NCBI GenBank assembly: GCA_024685535.1
Contig: JAIKVS010000011.1
Location: forward strand, 1 to 49,928
Length of the DNA stretch: 49,928 bases
Direction: 5' to 3'
Source of the DNA: Oscillospiraceae bacterium
Lineage (GTDB): Bacteria > Bacillota > Clostridia > Oscillospirales > Oscillospiraceae
The notes beneath the pieces are model-generated. The model was not told the DNA's origin. It worked only from the letters and a program-made list of their open reading frames with translations, and ran no database searches. The number at the start of each line of letters is the position of its first letter. Position 1 is the first letter of the stretch. The position numbers and the translations under genes are program-made. Below are positions 39,892 to 49,248 of this stretch, one piece after another.

Positions 39892-42576
39892 ATGCTGCTT
39901 TCAAGAAAATGGCTCAATGAATTCATAGATCTGCCTTTGGATGAATACGGTGACCGCCGCTTCACGGAGGAAATGAGCATCTCCGGGTCCAAGGTTGAAA
40001 CCACGGAGGACCTTTCACAAAAAATAAAAAATGTGGTGGCGGGCAGGATACTGTCTCTTGACAGACACCCCGATTCCGACCATATGTTCGTAGCAAAGCT
40101 GGATGTCGGGAAAGAATCGCCTGTGACCATAGTCACAGGAGCATGGAATGTTCACATCGGAGATATGGTGCCTGTCGCGCTCCATGATTCGCTTCTGCCT
40201 ACTGGAGCAAAAATAATGAAAGGAAAGCTGCGTGGAGTCGAATCTGAGGGAATGCTATGCTCTCTCAAAGAGCTCGACTGCACAGTTCATGATTTCCCGT
40301 ATGCAGATATAGTGCCTGCTGCCATCCTGACAGACTATCACCCGATCGATCCGGAAAAGCCGTCTGTCTCTGCTGATATAAAGGCGGGCGATAGGATATT
40401 CGGCAAAGTCATCGCAGCGGAGGTTTGCAAAGTTAAAAATTCTGGAGCGGGTCTTTGGAAACTGAGCCTTATGCCCGAAGCGGAAACTGTTACTGCCTGC
40501 GCTAACATCCACGAAGGTGATCTCATAGCCTACGACACTGCAAAAAACTCTGTATGCACCCTTGAAGACCTTAGGGCTAAGCAGGAGGAGTTCCCGCATT
40601 GCATCTGCGATGGTATCCTTGTGCTTCAGGAAAGCTGTGCGCCGGGCGATGATATAGGTAAGCTCCTGGGAATGGATGACTATGTCGTTGAATTTGAGAT
40701 AACGCCCAACCGGCCTGACTGCCTCTGCGTTATAGGGCTCGCGAGAGAGGCTGCGGTAACTTTCGGAAAGGAGCTGAAGCTCCATGTGCCGGTTGTCCGG
40801 GCTGAGGCCGGAGGGGATATCAATGACCTTGCAAAAGTTGTTATTGAAGACGATAAACTCTGCACAAGATATACTGCCCGCATGGTCAAAAACGTAAAAA
40901 TTGCTCCGTCACCGGAATGGATGAGAGAACGCATTCGCAACTCCGGCATGCGCCCGATAAACAACATAGTCGATATTACAAACTATGTTATGCTAGAATA
41001 CGGCCAGCCTATGCATGCCTTCGACTTCTCATGCGTAAAAAATGGAGAGATACATGTAAGATGCGCCAGAGAAGGCGAGACCATGCGTACACTGGATGGA
41101 AATCTCCGTGAGCTGAATCCCTCAATGCTCTGCATCTGCGACACAGAAAGGCCTGTCGGCATTGCGGGTGTAATGGGCGGGGAAAACAGCGAGATAGTCG
41201 GCGACACCGGAATGGTGCTTTTCGAGAGCGCCTGTTTCAATGGCCCTTCAATCAGAAGAACGGCAACTGCTCTCGGTATGAGGACCGATGCATCGTCACG
41301 CTTTGAAAAAGGTCTTGATATTGAAAACACTGTGGCTGCGGTGAATCGCGCCTGCGAGCTCGTCGAGATGCTCGGAGCCGGTGAGGTGGTGAAAGGTATA
41401 ATAGACGTTCTGCCAAATAAACCGGTGGCAACTACCCTCAGGCTCGAGCCGGAAAAGATAAATGCACTTCTCGGCACGGAACTTACCGCCGATGAGATGA
41501 TAAAGATCCTCAGGGATCTCGGTTTCACGGTGGATGGTGATGTCATTACTGTTCCTTCGTGGAGAGGCGATGTGGAGCACTATTCGGATATCGCCGAAGA
41601 AGTGGCAAGATTTTTCGGGTATAACAATATACCTGTAAAGTTCACAGGTGCCATAAGCAGTTGCGGCGGTTTCACAGACTATCAGCTCTGTGAGAGGAGA
41701 GTAGGCGAGATATGCCGCAGCATGGGGATGGACGAGATTATTACGTATTCTTTCATCAGCCCTGCATACTATGACAAGATCCGCATGCCGGCCGACAGTC
41801 CCCTCAGAGACAGTCTCAGGATCCTAAATCCCCTCGGCGAGGATACGTCCATCATGCGTACTACCGTTCTCCCTTCAATGCTGGAGATACTAACCAGAAA
41901 CTGCAACTTCCGAAACAGGTCCGCTGCATTCTATGAGATAGGAAGGATTTATCTCAAGCGGGATGACGGAATGGCTGATGAACCGAGGATGATTTCTTTC
42001 GGCGCATATGGTGACGGAATTGATTTCTTTACTATGAAAGGTTGGATCGAATCCCTTCTGGGTACGATTTGCAAAGGTACACTGCGCTTCGAGGCGGACA
42101 GTAGCAATCCGTCTTATCATCCCGGGCGCTGCGCGGCTGTTTATATTGATGCCAAGCGCGTAGGCGTATTCGGACAGGTCCATCCTGAGGTTATGGACAA
42201 CTATGGCGTTGACGCTGAGTTTTACTGTGCTGAGCTGAGCTTCGACGTGGTATACGCTTTCCGCAAGGATCTTGCGGTTTATAAGCCGCTCCCGAGATTC
42301 CCGTCGGTTACCCGTGATATCGCCGTGCTCTGCGACAGTGAAGTCCCCGTGGGCAGGCTGCATGAATGCATAATGAGCGCCGGGGGAAAATATCTAAAGG
42401 AATGTGAGCTTTTCGACGTTTATACCGGTGAGCGCATACCCTTCGGCAAAAAGTCTGTGGCCTTTTCTCTTACCATGCGTGCCGACGATCAGACGCTCAC
42501 TGACGACCACGCCGGCGAGACCGTGGACATGATTCTTAAGGCGCTGAGTGAGAAGTTCGGGGCAGTCATCAGATAA
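39892..42576 (+). CDS. pheT: Phenylalanine-tRNA ligase beta subunit with an extra tRNA-binding-like domain
   Basis: Beta subunit of 894 residues, about 90 longer than usual. Domains seen in order: N-terminus (SRKWLNEFIDLP); the EMAP-type tRNA-binding OB-fold (about 42-125, GRILSLDRHPDSDHMFVAKLDVG ... GVESEGMLCS); an inserted region 139-233; the B3/B4 editing and B5 domains (FEITPNRPDC; MRPINNIVDITNYVMLEYGQPMHAFD); and the C-terminal anticodon-binding FDX-ACB domain. The insert (IFGKVIAAEVCK ... ETVTACANIHEGDLIAYDT) looks like a second, diverged copy of the OB-fold. It starts 21 bases after pheS, with GGGGAGG upstream. Confidence 0.94.
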   Translation: MLLSRKWLNEFIDLPLDEYGDRRFTEEMSISGSKVETTEDLSQKIKNVVAGRILSLDRHPDSDHMFVAKLDVGKESPVTIVTGAWNVHIGDMVPVALHDSLLPTGAKIMKGKLRGVESEGMLCSLKELDCTVHDFPYADIVPAAILTDYHPIDPEKPSVSADIKAGDRIFGKVIAAEVCKVKNSGAGLWKLSLMPEAETVTACANIHEGDLIAYDTAKNSVCTLEDLRAKQEEFPHCICDGILVLQESCAPGDDIGKLLGMDDYVVEFEITPNRPDCLCVIGLAREAAVTFGKELKLHVPVVRAEAGGDINDLAKVVIEDDKLCTRYTARMVKNVKIAPSPEWMRERIRNSGMRPINNIVDITNYVMLEYGQPMHAFDFSCVKNGEIHVRCAREGETMRTLDGNLRELNPSMLCICDTERPVGIAGVMGGENSEIVGDTGMVLFESACFNGPSIRRTATALGMRTDASSRFEKGLDIENTVAAVNRACELVEMLGAGEVVKGIIDVLPNKPVATTLRLEPEKINALLGTELTADEMIKILRDLGFTVDGDVITVPSWRGDVEHYSDIAEEVARFFGYNNIPVKFTGAISSCGGFTDYQLCERRVGEICRSMGMDEIITYSFISPAYYDKIRMPADSPLRDSLRILNPLGEDTSIMRTTVLPSMLEILTRNCNFRNRSAAFYEIGRIYLKRDDGMADEPRMISFGAYGDGIDFFTMKGWIESLLGTICKGTLRFEADSSNPSYHPGRCAAVYIDAKRVGVFGQVHPEVMDNYGVDAEFYCAELSFDVVYAFRKDLAVYKPLPRFPSVTRDIAVLCDSEVPVGRLHECIMSAGGKYLKECELFDVYTGERIPFGKKSVAFSLTMRADDQTLTDDHAGETVDMILKALSEKFGAVIR

Positions 42577-42607
42577 CGTTTTTCTCATAAAGATTTGGAA
42601 GCGGGTC

Positions 42608-42637
42608 TTTACTTAGATATCCTTAATCTGATATAAT
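42608..42637 (+). promoter_or_regulatory. ireB promoter
   Basis: TTTACT, 18 bases, TATAAT, with TG one base before the -10 hexamer. The transcript start would be about 25 bases before the TTG start codon. Confidence 0.6.
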
Positions 42638-42667
42638 CTATAAAAAGAGATTAGGGAGTGATGAAGC

Positions 42668-42910
42668 TTGGAAGATGCGACCAGGAAATTTACTGCGATT
42701 GACTCTAAGACCCAGATGAAGGAGATCCTCAATTCGGTTTATAATTCCCTCATGGTAAAGGGCTATAACCCAATAAACCAGATAGTGGGATATATCCTCT
42801 CTGAGGATCCGACCTACATTACAAACTATAATAATGCGCGTCAGCTCATCTGCCATATCGACAGAGATGATCTGCTTCAGGAGCTCGTCAGGAGCTATCT
42901 AAATAAGTAA
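42668..42910 (+). CDS. ireB: IreB family regulatory phosphoprotein (UPF0297/DUF965)
   Basis: Small cytoplasmic protein of 80 residues matching IreB along its length: an N-terminal TRKFTAID (Thr residues are the IreK kinase targets in Enterococcus), then VYNSLMVKGYNPINQIVGYILSEDPTYITNYNNAR and HIDRDDLLQELVRSYL. It is linked in Enterococcus to cephalosporin tolerance through the IreK Ser/Thr kinase. The start codon is TTG at 42668, with GGGAG nine bases upstream; an ATG seven bases earlier is out of frame. It is usually near yqgF and a YrzL-type gene; that neighbourhood is absent here. Confidence 0.93.
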   Translation: MEDATRKFTAIDSKTQMKEILNSVYNSLMVKGYNPINQIVGYILSEDPTYITNYNNARQLICHIDRDDLLQELVRSYLNK

Positions 42911-42943
42911 AAAATTCGCAGGGCTTTGCCTTGCGGATTTTTT
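42909..42943 (+). terminator. ireB terminator
   Basis: AAAAAATTCGCAGGGC / GCCTTGCGGATTTTTT, 16 pairs with two G-U, and a 3-base loop. It lies directly before the glycosylase start codon. Confidence 0.85.
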
Positions 42944-42949
42944 AAAACC

Positions 42950-43783
42950 ATGATGATGTCTGAAAACATTCAAACGATGAGACTGGCCTCGGCCGCAGAA
43001 CTGAATATTCGAAAGACCTTTGACTGCGGTCAGTGCTTCCGCTGGAACGAAACCAGAGACGGGGGATGGTGCGGCGTCGCATTCGGGCATCCCGCCAAGG
43101 TCTGGCAGGAAGGGAACGACGTTTTCATCCGCTCGGCTGCCCCCAATGCCCTATGGTGGGATTACTTCGACCTGGAGCGCGACTATGATGCTGCCGCTTC
43201 CTCCTTCTGTGGCGGGGACTGGCTCGATGAGGCAAAGAGTTTCGGTAGTGGCATAAGGATCCTCAGACAGGAGCCGTGGGAAGCACTCTGCTCCTTCATC
43301 ATCTCGCAGTGCAACAATATTCCCAGAATAAAGGGTATAGTTGAAAGACTGTGCTCATACTTCGGCGATCCGGTGGATTTCGAAGGGGAGCGGTACTACA
43401 CTTTCCCCTCAGCAGAAAGAATAGCACTGCTCAGACTCGAGGACCTTCAGCCCTTAAGGAGCGGCTACCGCGCGGAATATATCCTCAGCGCGGCTAAGGA
43501 GGTCGCCTCCGGAAAAACAGATCTCGATCAGCTTGCAGTTGCCGATTGGGTGAGTGCAGAAAAGGCACTGCTGGCCATGAAGGGCATAGGCAAAAAGGTG
43601 GCAGACTGCATGCTGCTCTTCGGGCTGCATCATATGGAGGCATTCCCAGTAGACGTGTGGATAAGACGCGCTCTCAAAGAGCACTTTCCCCCGGAATTTG
43701 ATCCCTCAGCGCTTGGCGAAAACGCAGGGCTTGCCCAGCAATATATATTTTATTACGCCCGGTCCGGAGCTTCCGGACGGTGA
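42950..43783 (+). CDS. 8-oxoguanine DNA glycosylase/lyase (OGG1 family)
   Basis: Base-excision-repair enzyme of about 277 residues. The N-terminal OGG_N domain has [11 protein letters not shown]. The HhH-GPD domain has the helix-hairpin-helix [17 protein letters not shown]. The catalytic lysine is expected in the RSGYRAEYI-type context preceding it, and the Asp in [11 protein letters not shown]. Bifunctional OGG1 enzymes remove 8-oxoguanine and cut the strand. Three consecutive ATGs (42950, 42953, 42956) are candidate starts; none has a clear ribosome binding site, perhaps because the ireB terminator abuts. It ends 25 bases before the IMP dehydrogenase gene. Confidence 0.9.
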   Translation: MMMSENIQTMRLASAAELNIRKTFDCGQCFRWNETRDGGWCGVAFGHPAKVWQEGNDVFIRSAAPNALWWDYFDLERDYDAAASSFCGGDWLDEAKSFGSGIRILRQEPWEALCSFIISQCNNIPRIKGIVERLCSYFGDPVDFEGERYYTFPSAERIALLRLEDLQPLRSGYRAEYILSAAKEVASGKTDLDQLAVADWVSAEKALLAMKGIGKKVADCMLLFGLHHMEAFPVDVWIRRALKEHFPPEFDPSALGENAGLAQQYIFYYARSGASGR

Positions 43784-43808
43784 AAGAATGCTTAAAAAGG
43801 AGACAGAC

Positions 43809-45302
43809 ATGGCATTTTACTACAATGAACCCTCACGCACCTTCAGCGAATACCTTCTCATCCCCGGCTTCACTGGAGAGGGCTGCACGCCCGCAAACGT
43901 GAGCCTGCGCACTCCACTGGTCAAATACAGAAAAGGCGAAGAGGAGAGCAGCATCAACCTGAACATCCCTTTTGTCTCCGCCATAATGCAGTCCGTTTCA
44001 AACGACACTATGGCCATAGCCCTTGCCAAGGAAGGCGGACTTTCCTTCATTTTCGGCTCCCAGAGCATCGAATCCGAGGCCGCCATGGTGGCAAAGGTGA
44101 AGAGCTACAAGGCCGGCTTCGTCACGAGCGCATCCAATGTTCGCCCTGATCAGACCCTTGAGGATATCCTTGAGCTGAAGGAAAAGAACGGCTTTTCCAC
44201 CACTGCCGTCACCGAGGACGGTACAGAGCACGGAGAACTCCTGGGAATCGTTTCCAGCAGAGATTACCGTGTGAGCCGCATGGATGTTTCAACACCTGTC
44301 TCCTCGTTCATGACTCCACTTGAAAAGCTGGTTACCGCTCCCGATGGCACCACCCTCAAGGAGGCAAACGATATAATCTGGGACCACAAGCTCAACTCTC
44401 TTCCAATAGTTGACAAAGAGGGAAGGCTCGTGAGCTTTGTCTTCCGCAAGGACTATTCGGAGCACAAGGCCAATCCCAATGAGATCCTCGATTCAAAAAA
44501 GCGCTATATGGTAGGCGCCGGCATCAATACCAGAGACTATGAGGAGCGTGTTCCCGCCCTCGTGGATGCAGGAGTGGACGTCCTCTGCATCGACTCTTCC
44601 GATGGCTATACCTGGCGCCAGCAGAAGACTCTCGAGTACATACGCGGCAAATACGGCGACAGCGTAAAGGTAGGCGCCGGTAACGTCGTTGATAAGGACG
44701 GCTTCCTCTTCCTTGCAGAAGCCGGGGCCGATTTTGTAAAGGTTGGCATCGGCGGCGGCAGCATCTGCATCACCAGAGAGACCAAGGGCATAGGCCGCGG
44801 CCAGGCCTCCGCACTCATCGAAGTGGTGGCTGCAAGGGATGAATACTTCAAAAAGACCGGCGTTTATGTCCCCGTCTGCTCCGACGGAGGCCTCGTATAT
44901 GATTACCACATGACCCTCGCCCTCGCCATGGGCGCGGACTTCCTCATGATGGGCAGATACTTTGCCAGATTCGACGAGAGCCCCACCCAGAAACTCATGA
45001 TAAACGGCACCTTCGTCAAGGAATATTGGGGCGAAGGTTCAAACAGAGCCAGAAACTGGCAGCGCTACGACCTCGGCGGAAAGGGCAGGCTCAGCTTTGA
45101 AGAGGGAGTTGATTCCTATGTCACTTATGCGGGACCTCTGCACGATAACGTTGAGATGAGCGTTCACAAGATCAAATCCACCATGTGCAACTGCGGCGTC
45201 ACCAACCTTGAGGACCTCAAGAAGAACGCCAAACTCACTCTGGTCTCCTCCGTCAGCATTGTCGAAGGCGGCAGCCACGACGTTATTCTGAAGAATAAAT
45301 AA
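43809..45302 (+). CDS. guaB: IMP dehydrogenase
   Basis: Enzyme of 497 residues oxidising IMP to XMP, the first step of GMP synthesis. The start at 43809 ([17 protein letters not shown]) has GGAG upstream. The TIM barrel begins [12 protein letters not shown]. Two CBS domains interrupt it (about 105-225: [36 protein letters not shown]). The catalytic cysteine is in [12 protein letters not shown], the flap in [20 protein letters not shown]. The CITRE sequence replaces the more usual CTTR. It is followed by a terminator palindrome. Confidence 0.95.
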   Translation: MAFYYNEPSRTFSEYLLIPGFTGEGCTPANVSLRTPLVKYRKGEEESSINLNIPFVSAIMQSVSNDTMAIALAKEGGLSFIFGSQSIESEAAMVAKVKSYKAGFVTSASNVRPDQTLEDILELKEKNGFSTTAVTEDGTEHGELLGIVSSRDYRVSRMDVSTPVSSFMTPLEKLVTAPDGTTLKEANDIIWDHKLNSLPIVDKEGRLVSFVFRKDYSEHKANPNEILDSKKRYMVGAGINTRDYEERVPALVDAGVDVLCIDSSDGYTWRQQKTLEYIRGKYGDSVKVGAGNVVDKDGFLFLAEAGADFVKVGIGGGSICITRETKGIGRGQASALIEVVAARDEYFKKTGVYVPVCSDGGLVYDYHMTLALAMGADFLMMGRYFARFDESPTQKLMINGTFVKEYWGEGSNRARNWQRYDLGGKGRLSFEEGVDSYVTYAGPLHDNVEMSVHKIKSTMCNCGVTNLEDLKKNAKLTLVSSVSIVEGGSHDVILKNK

Positions 45303-45314
45303 GTGTATCTGAAA

Positions 45315-45352
45315 TAAGGGAGGCAGCCATATGGCTGCCTCCCTTAAGCTTT
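45315..45352. terminator. Perfect 32-base palindromic terminator between guaB and the DUF218 gene
   Basis: TAAGGGAGGCAGCCAT directly followed by its complement, with no spacer, then agctttttat. It lies between convergent genes. Confidence 0.82.
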
Positions 45353-46072
45353 TTATCGACCAAGTATCAACAGGCGTGCAACTCCCAAAGCCTCGCGAAT
45401 GAAGAAATTCGCAGCGAGGACGGGATTGCCGGGATAGCCTGCCACTCCTGTCGCACGGACATTCATCGACAGTGCGGTTTTTTTTGCTCTGTACAGGTGA
45501 TATGAACTGGAGAGTATCGCGACGTTGCCGTCAGGCTCATCTCCGAGTGAACGTATGATATCAAATGAAAGAGAGAGGTTTTCCCGGGTGGATGAAGAAT
45601 ACTCCTCTTTGATCATACGATTCGGAGCTATCCCGTAATCACGGAGATGCTCAAACATGCAGGAAGCTTCGCTCATGTCCTCGTTCGGGCCGTTACCTCC
45701 GCTGAGTATGGCTGTACTCTCGGTAAATCGCTCAAGATAATGCTTTGCAGCATCTATCCTATACTGCAGTGAGCGGGAAGGTTTCGAGCCAATGACCTCA
45801 GCTCCGAGTACTATGAGGTATTTTCTTTTGCAGTCATTGTCCGTGTGCGCATACAGGATCACGGGGATCTCGAAGCCTATGAAGAGAGCAGTCCCGCCGA
45901 TGATGAGAAAAGTGATTATCCGGCAAAGTTCAGATGGGCATACAGTGTAAATCACAGTGAATGCAGCAGCCATTGACAGTAGATGCGCTATATATGAATA
46001 GCCCTTCATGCAATACCGGAAGACAAAGGCGCTTATGATAAGCAGAGCGGGAGTGATCCACCAGACTGTCAT
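45353..46072 (-). CDS. DUF218 (YdcF/SanA-like) membrane protein
   Basis: A protein of about 239 residues. Three N-terminal hydrophobic helices are followed by a DUF218 domain: YLIVLGAEVIGSKPSRSLQYRIDAAKHYLERF, ILSGGNGPNEDMSEASCMFEHL, and VAILSSSYHLYRAKKTALSM. The conserved Gly-Gly-Asn and Ser-Ser-x-H residues match the family. YdcF/SanA proteins are linked to envelope integrity and antibiotic tolerance; the enzyme activity is unknown. The start at 46072 is chosen because GGGAG lies upstream; the 46090 start has none. It overlaps the ABC-F stop by four bases. Confidence 0.85.
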   Translation of the reverse strand: MTVWWITPALLIISAFVFRYCMKGYSYIAHLLSMAAAFTVIYTVCPSELCRIITFLIIGGTALFIGFEIPVILYAHTDNDCKRKYLIVLGAEVIGSKPSRSLQYRIDAAKHYLERFTESTAILSGGNGPNEDMSEASCMFEHLRDYGIAPNRMIKEEYSSSTRENLSLSFDIIRSLGDEPDGNVAILSSSYHLYRAKKTALSMNVRATGVAGYPGNPVLAANFFIREALGVARLLILGR

Positions 46073-47940
46073 GAGCTTAACTTCTCCCATTTTTCGTAGA
46101 GGGCATTAAGCTCTGTGCTGAGAGCGCTCCTTGCCTCCTCGATCTCCATCAGCTTCTGGTAGTCAGATGCAAATTCCTCAGCTTCCTTTTCCAGGAGAGC
46201 AAGACGTCCTTCCGCTTTTTCTATTTCACGTTCGGTCTTTTCTATAAGCTTTTCATTACTGCCGCGGCGCGGCTCACGCTTCTGCGGTATTTCCTTTTTC
46301 TGCTGTTTTGCGCTGTTCCTGCTGAATACTTCCTGCCTTTCTCTCCATTCACAGTATTCGGGATATCCTCCGCAAAAATCGAATACCTTGCCATCTCTGA
46401 TATCCCATATCCTTGTAGCGAAACGGTCTATGAAAAACCTGTCGTGTGATACGAATATCAGAGTCTCCGAATAGTCTGAAAGAGCACTTTCTATCCATTC
46501 TCTACTGGATATGTCGAGGTGATTGGTAGGTTCATCCAGCATCAGCAGGTTTATCTCACTTCCCATAAGCATGCAAAGCTTCAGCCTGCTGCGCTCGCCT
46601 CCGGACAGAGCACCTACAGGAATAAACACATCCTCACCTCTGAAACCGAAGGCAGCCAGTCTGTCTCTGGCAGACTGCGGCTCTGCCTTGCACTCATAGA
46701 GCATGGTGTCATAAAGGCTGCGCGACATATCGTCGAACATAACTATCTGAGGCAGATAAGCCTTCCTTACGGAGGGACCGAGCCTGATCCTGCCGCTGTC
46801 CGGGGATTCCTCACTGTTAAGGATCTTCATCAGCGTGGTTTTCCCGCTGCCGTTGTCTCCGATAACAGCTATGCGCTCACCGCCTTTAACGGTAAAGCTC
46901 AGATCACTGAAAAGCACCCTGTCACCGAAAGACTTTGAAATCTTCTCCGCGGAGGCGACCTCATCCGCATTGAATTCTTTCTGTCTGAATCTGACATCTA
47001 TCTTACGGGCTTCTTTTGGCCTTTCGCTCATAGAGAGTTTTTCGATTCGCTTCTCCATGGAAAATGCCCTTTTATGAAGCTTGTCATTTCCTAGAAATGC
47101 CCAGAGATGCATCTGCTCAGCTGCGCGCGTCAGCTGTTCTATTTTGGCCTGATCCTTTTCATACTGCTTCATCTTTTCATCGAAGCGCCTCTGACGTTCT
47201 TCAACGAAAAAACTGTAATTCCCGCTATAGAACTCGGCCTTTCCGTCAACTATTTCTATGCAGCGGTTGATCACTTTGTCCAGAAACCAGCGGTCATGGC
47301 TGACGGTGAGCACTGTGCCTCCGAAATGCAGCAGATAATCTTCAAGCCACTCTGTGGCGTGCATGTCCAAATGGTTGGTGGGCTCGTCCAGAAGAAGTAT
47401 GTCCGTATCCTCCAGGATAAGCCTTGCAAGGTTCACCCTCGTTTTCTCACCGCCCGATAGCGTTTCAAAAAGCTGGGTGCGCATCGTATCCGGAATATCC
47501 AGACCGTTTGCAACGCGGCTGCGTTCGTTATCCATTTCATAACCGCCCAGTCTCCTGAAATCGTCCAGCAGACGGTCATATTCATCTATCAGCCTACGTG
47601 ACTGATTATGCTCCATCTCTGAGCTGAGCTCGTCGATCCTTCCGCTTATGTCGTAAAGCCGTTTCTGCGCAGTCTTCAGCACATCTTCGACTGTGTATCC
47701 TGTAGGGTAGAATGGTATCTGCGATATAAGTCCCATCCTTTTTGAAGGTGCAACAGATACAGTACCCTCATCATAGCCGATCTCGCCTGTGAGAATTCTG
47801 AAAAGTGTCGTCTTTCCGCAGCCGTTCGGTCCCAGTATGCCTATATGCTCACCGGTGTCTACGGAAAAGGAAAGACCGTCAAGTATGTTGTTGCCTATCT
47901 CGAAAGATTTTACGAGAGAGGAAACTGAAATATCTGTCAT
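46069..47940 (-). CDS. ABC-F family ATPase (ribosome-associated)
   Basis: Soluble protein of 623 residues with two ABC domains and no membrane part. The first domain has GPNGCGKTTLFRIL, SGGEKTRVNLAR and LLLDEPTNHLDM. The second has GDNGSGKTTLMKIL, SGGERSRLKLC and LMLDEPTNHLD. The linker between them (P-site tRNA interaction motif) is of medium length. A long basic/acidic coiled coil ends the protein (KLIEKTEREIEKAEGRLALLEKEAEEF). ABC-F proteins act in translation factor or antibiotic-resistance roles; this arrangement resembles Uup/YdiF-type factors. GGAG lies six bases upstream. It sits downstream of the cell-wall genes. Confidence 0.92.
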   Translation of the reverse strand: MTDISVSSLVKSFEIGNNILDGLSFSVDTGEHIGILGPNGCGKTTLFRILTGEIGYDEGTVSVAPSKRMGLISQIPFYPTGYTVEDVLKTAQKRLYDISGRIDELSSEMEHNQSRRLIDEYDRLLDDFRRLGGYEMDNERSRVANGLDIPDTMRTQLFETLSGGEKTRVNLARLILEDTDILLLDEPTNHLDMHATEWLEDYLLHFGGTVLTVSHDRWFLDKVINRCIEIVDGKAEFYSGNYSFFVEERQRRFDEKMKQYEKDQAKIEQLTRAAEQMHLWAFLGNDKLHKRAFSMEKRIEKLSMSERPKEARKIDVRFRQKEFNADEVASAEKISKSFGDRVLFSDLSFTVKGGERIAVIGDNGSGKTTLMKILNSEESPDSGRIRLGPSVRKAYLPQIVMFDDMSRSLYDTMLYECKAEPQSARDRLAAFGFRGEDVFIPVGALSGGERSRLKLCMLMGSEINLLMLDEPTNHLDISSREWIESALSDYSETLIFVSHDRFFIDRFATRIWDIRDGKVFDFCGGYPEYCEWRERQEVFSRNSAKQQKKEIPQKREPRRGSNEKLIEKTEREIEKAEGRLALLEKEAEEFASDYQKLMEIEEARSALSTELNALYEKWEKLSS

Positions 47941-47955
47941 ATTTTCTCCGGAGTG

Positions 47956-49248
47956 TTATTTTCTGGCTGCCGCCTGCATCACGGAATTAGCAACTGCACC
48001 TGCGTCTGCAAGTCCGTAACCGCCCTTTTCTATGAGCACCACAAAAGCATAAGGGTGCTCCTCATCATCAAGGAATCCTGTGAACCAGGAGTTGTTTGTC
48101 CCGTCTCCCACCTCTGCTGTGCCTGATTTCCCGCACATGTGAAGACCGGGAAAACGCTCATCAGTATAGTGGTCCGTTACATTGAAGCGCATCATGTCCT
48201 TCAGAGTATCTGCGGTGGATTGTTTTATGAGCTGGACGGACTTAGGCTCAGTTCCGTCGATTATATACGGCTCAATTAATGTACCGCAGTTTGCTATCGC
48301 ACTGACATATCTTAGCAGGGAAAAGGGGCAGATAAGGTCTGTCCACTGACCGATCCCTGCCCAGGCAAGCTCGGGATCGCCCATGTAACCGGTCTCAAAA
48401 TTACCGGCTGCAGTTGTTATGCCGTTGAGCTCGTGCCGGTCAGTAAATCCGAATTCCTTTACATAGCGCTTCATGTTGTCCTGCCCGACTGTAACTGCGA
48501 TTTGTGCGAAGGCATAGTTGCATGAATTTGAAAGAGCAGTGCGAAAATCCGTGGTCCAGTGAGGATCCACACAGGCGATCTTTACTCCTGCTATTTCACC
48601 CTCTCCTTCACAGAAGAATTTTCTGTCCCAGATATTTCCTACTGTTTCTATTGCAGCGGCTGAAGTGACCAGTTTGAAGACTGAGCCCGGGACAAATGCG
48701 GCACCGAGGCATTTGTTTATATATGTACCGGAGGGAGGATCAGGATCATAGTACAGAGGATCTGTGCTGGGTGCTGAAACCATGCAAAGGACCTCTCCTG
48801 TTTTATAATTGCAGACGAGAACACAGCCTTCCCTGTCCACACCAATTGACTCATAAGCCACACGGTTGAGATATGCATCTAGTGTGAGAGTGAATTCATA
48901 ATCCTGAGAGTGTGTTGTTCCTGTGAATATGCTGTAATCCTTTATATCCTCGGTAAAAGTTGATATGAGTCCCGAACCGGTACGGCCTTCATAGTCTCCA
49001 AGAATATGGAAACAGGCTTTTCTGGTCAGCTCGTCCTCGGCATAGAAAGAGCCGGAGCGGGAGAATTCTGCAAGTAGGACGCCGTTCCTGTCATGGAGAA
49101 CACCGCTTGAGCCGGAATTCAGCCTTGAAAAATAAAGTGCCCAGTCGTTACCTTTTTCAAACAGTCTTACCGTATATACCCCTGTGCCAAAAAGCACGAG
49201 AGCCAGTATGAGCAGCACGGATATTGCACGTGCTGTGAGTTTCTTCAT
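47956..49248 (-). CDS. Penicillin-binding transpeptidase (PbpA/FtsI-like)
   Basis: Class B type PBP of 430 residues, short for the family. One N-terminal membrane anchor (AISVLLILALVLFGTGVYTV) is followed by a small non-penicillin-binding part. The transpeptidase domain has FVPGSVFKLVTSAAA (SxxK), SNSCNYAFAQIA (SxN) and CGKSGTAEVGDG (KTG variant KSG). The short pedestal resembles PbpA-type proteins found beside RodA/FtsW in Firmicutes and Actinobacteria. It overlaps the FtsW/RodA stop by four bases, so the two are coupled as a polymerase-crosslinker pair. Confidence 0.9.
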   Translation of the reverse strand: MKKLTARAISVLLILALVLFGTGVYTVRLFEKGNDWALYFSRLNSGSSGVLHDRNGVLLAEFSRSGSFYAEDELTRKACFHILGDYEGRTGSGLISTFTEDIKDYSIFTGTTHSQDYEFTLTLDAYLNRVAYESIGVDREGCVLVCNYKTGEVLCMVSAPSTDPLYYDPDPPSGTYINKCLGAAFVPGSVFKLVTSAAAIETVGNIWDRKFFCEGEGEIAGVKIACVDPHWTTDFRTALSNSCNYAFAQIAVTVGQDNMKRYVKEFGFTDRHELNGITTAAGNFETGYMGDPELAWAGIGQWTDLICPFSLLRYVSAIANCGTLIEPYIIDGTEPKSVQLIKQSTADTLKDMMRFNVTDHYTDERFPGLHMCGKSGTAEVGDGTNNSWFTGFLDDEEHPYAFVVLIEKGGYGLADAGAVANSVMQAAARK

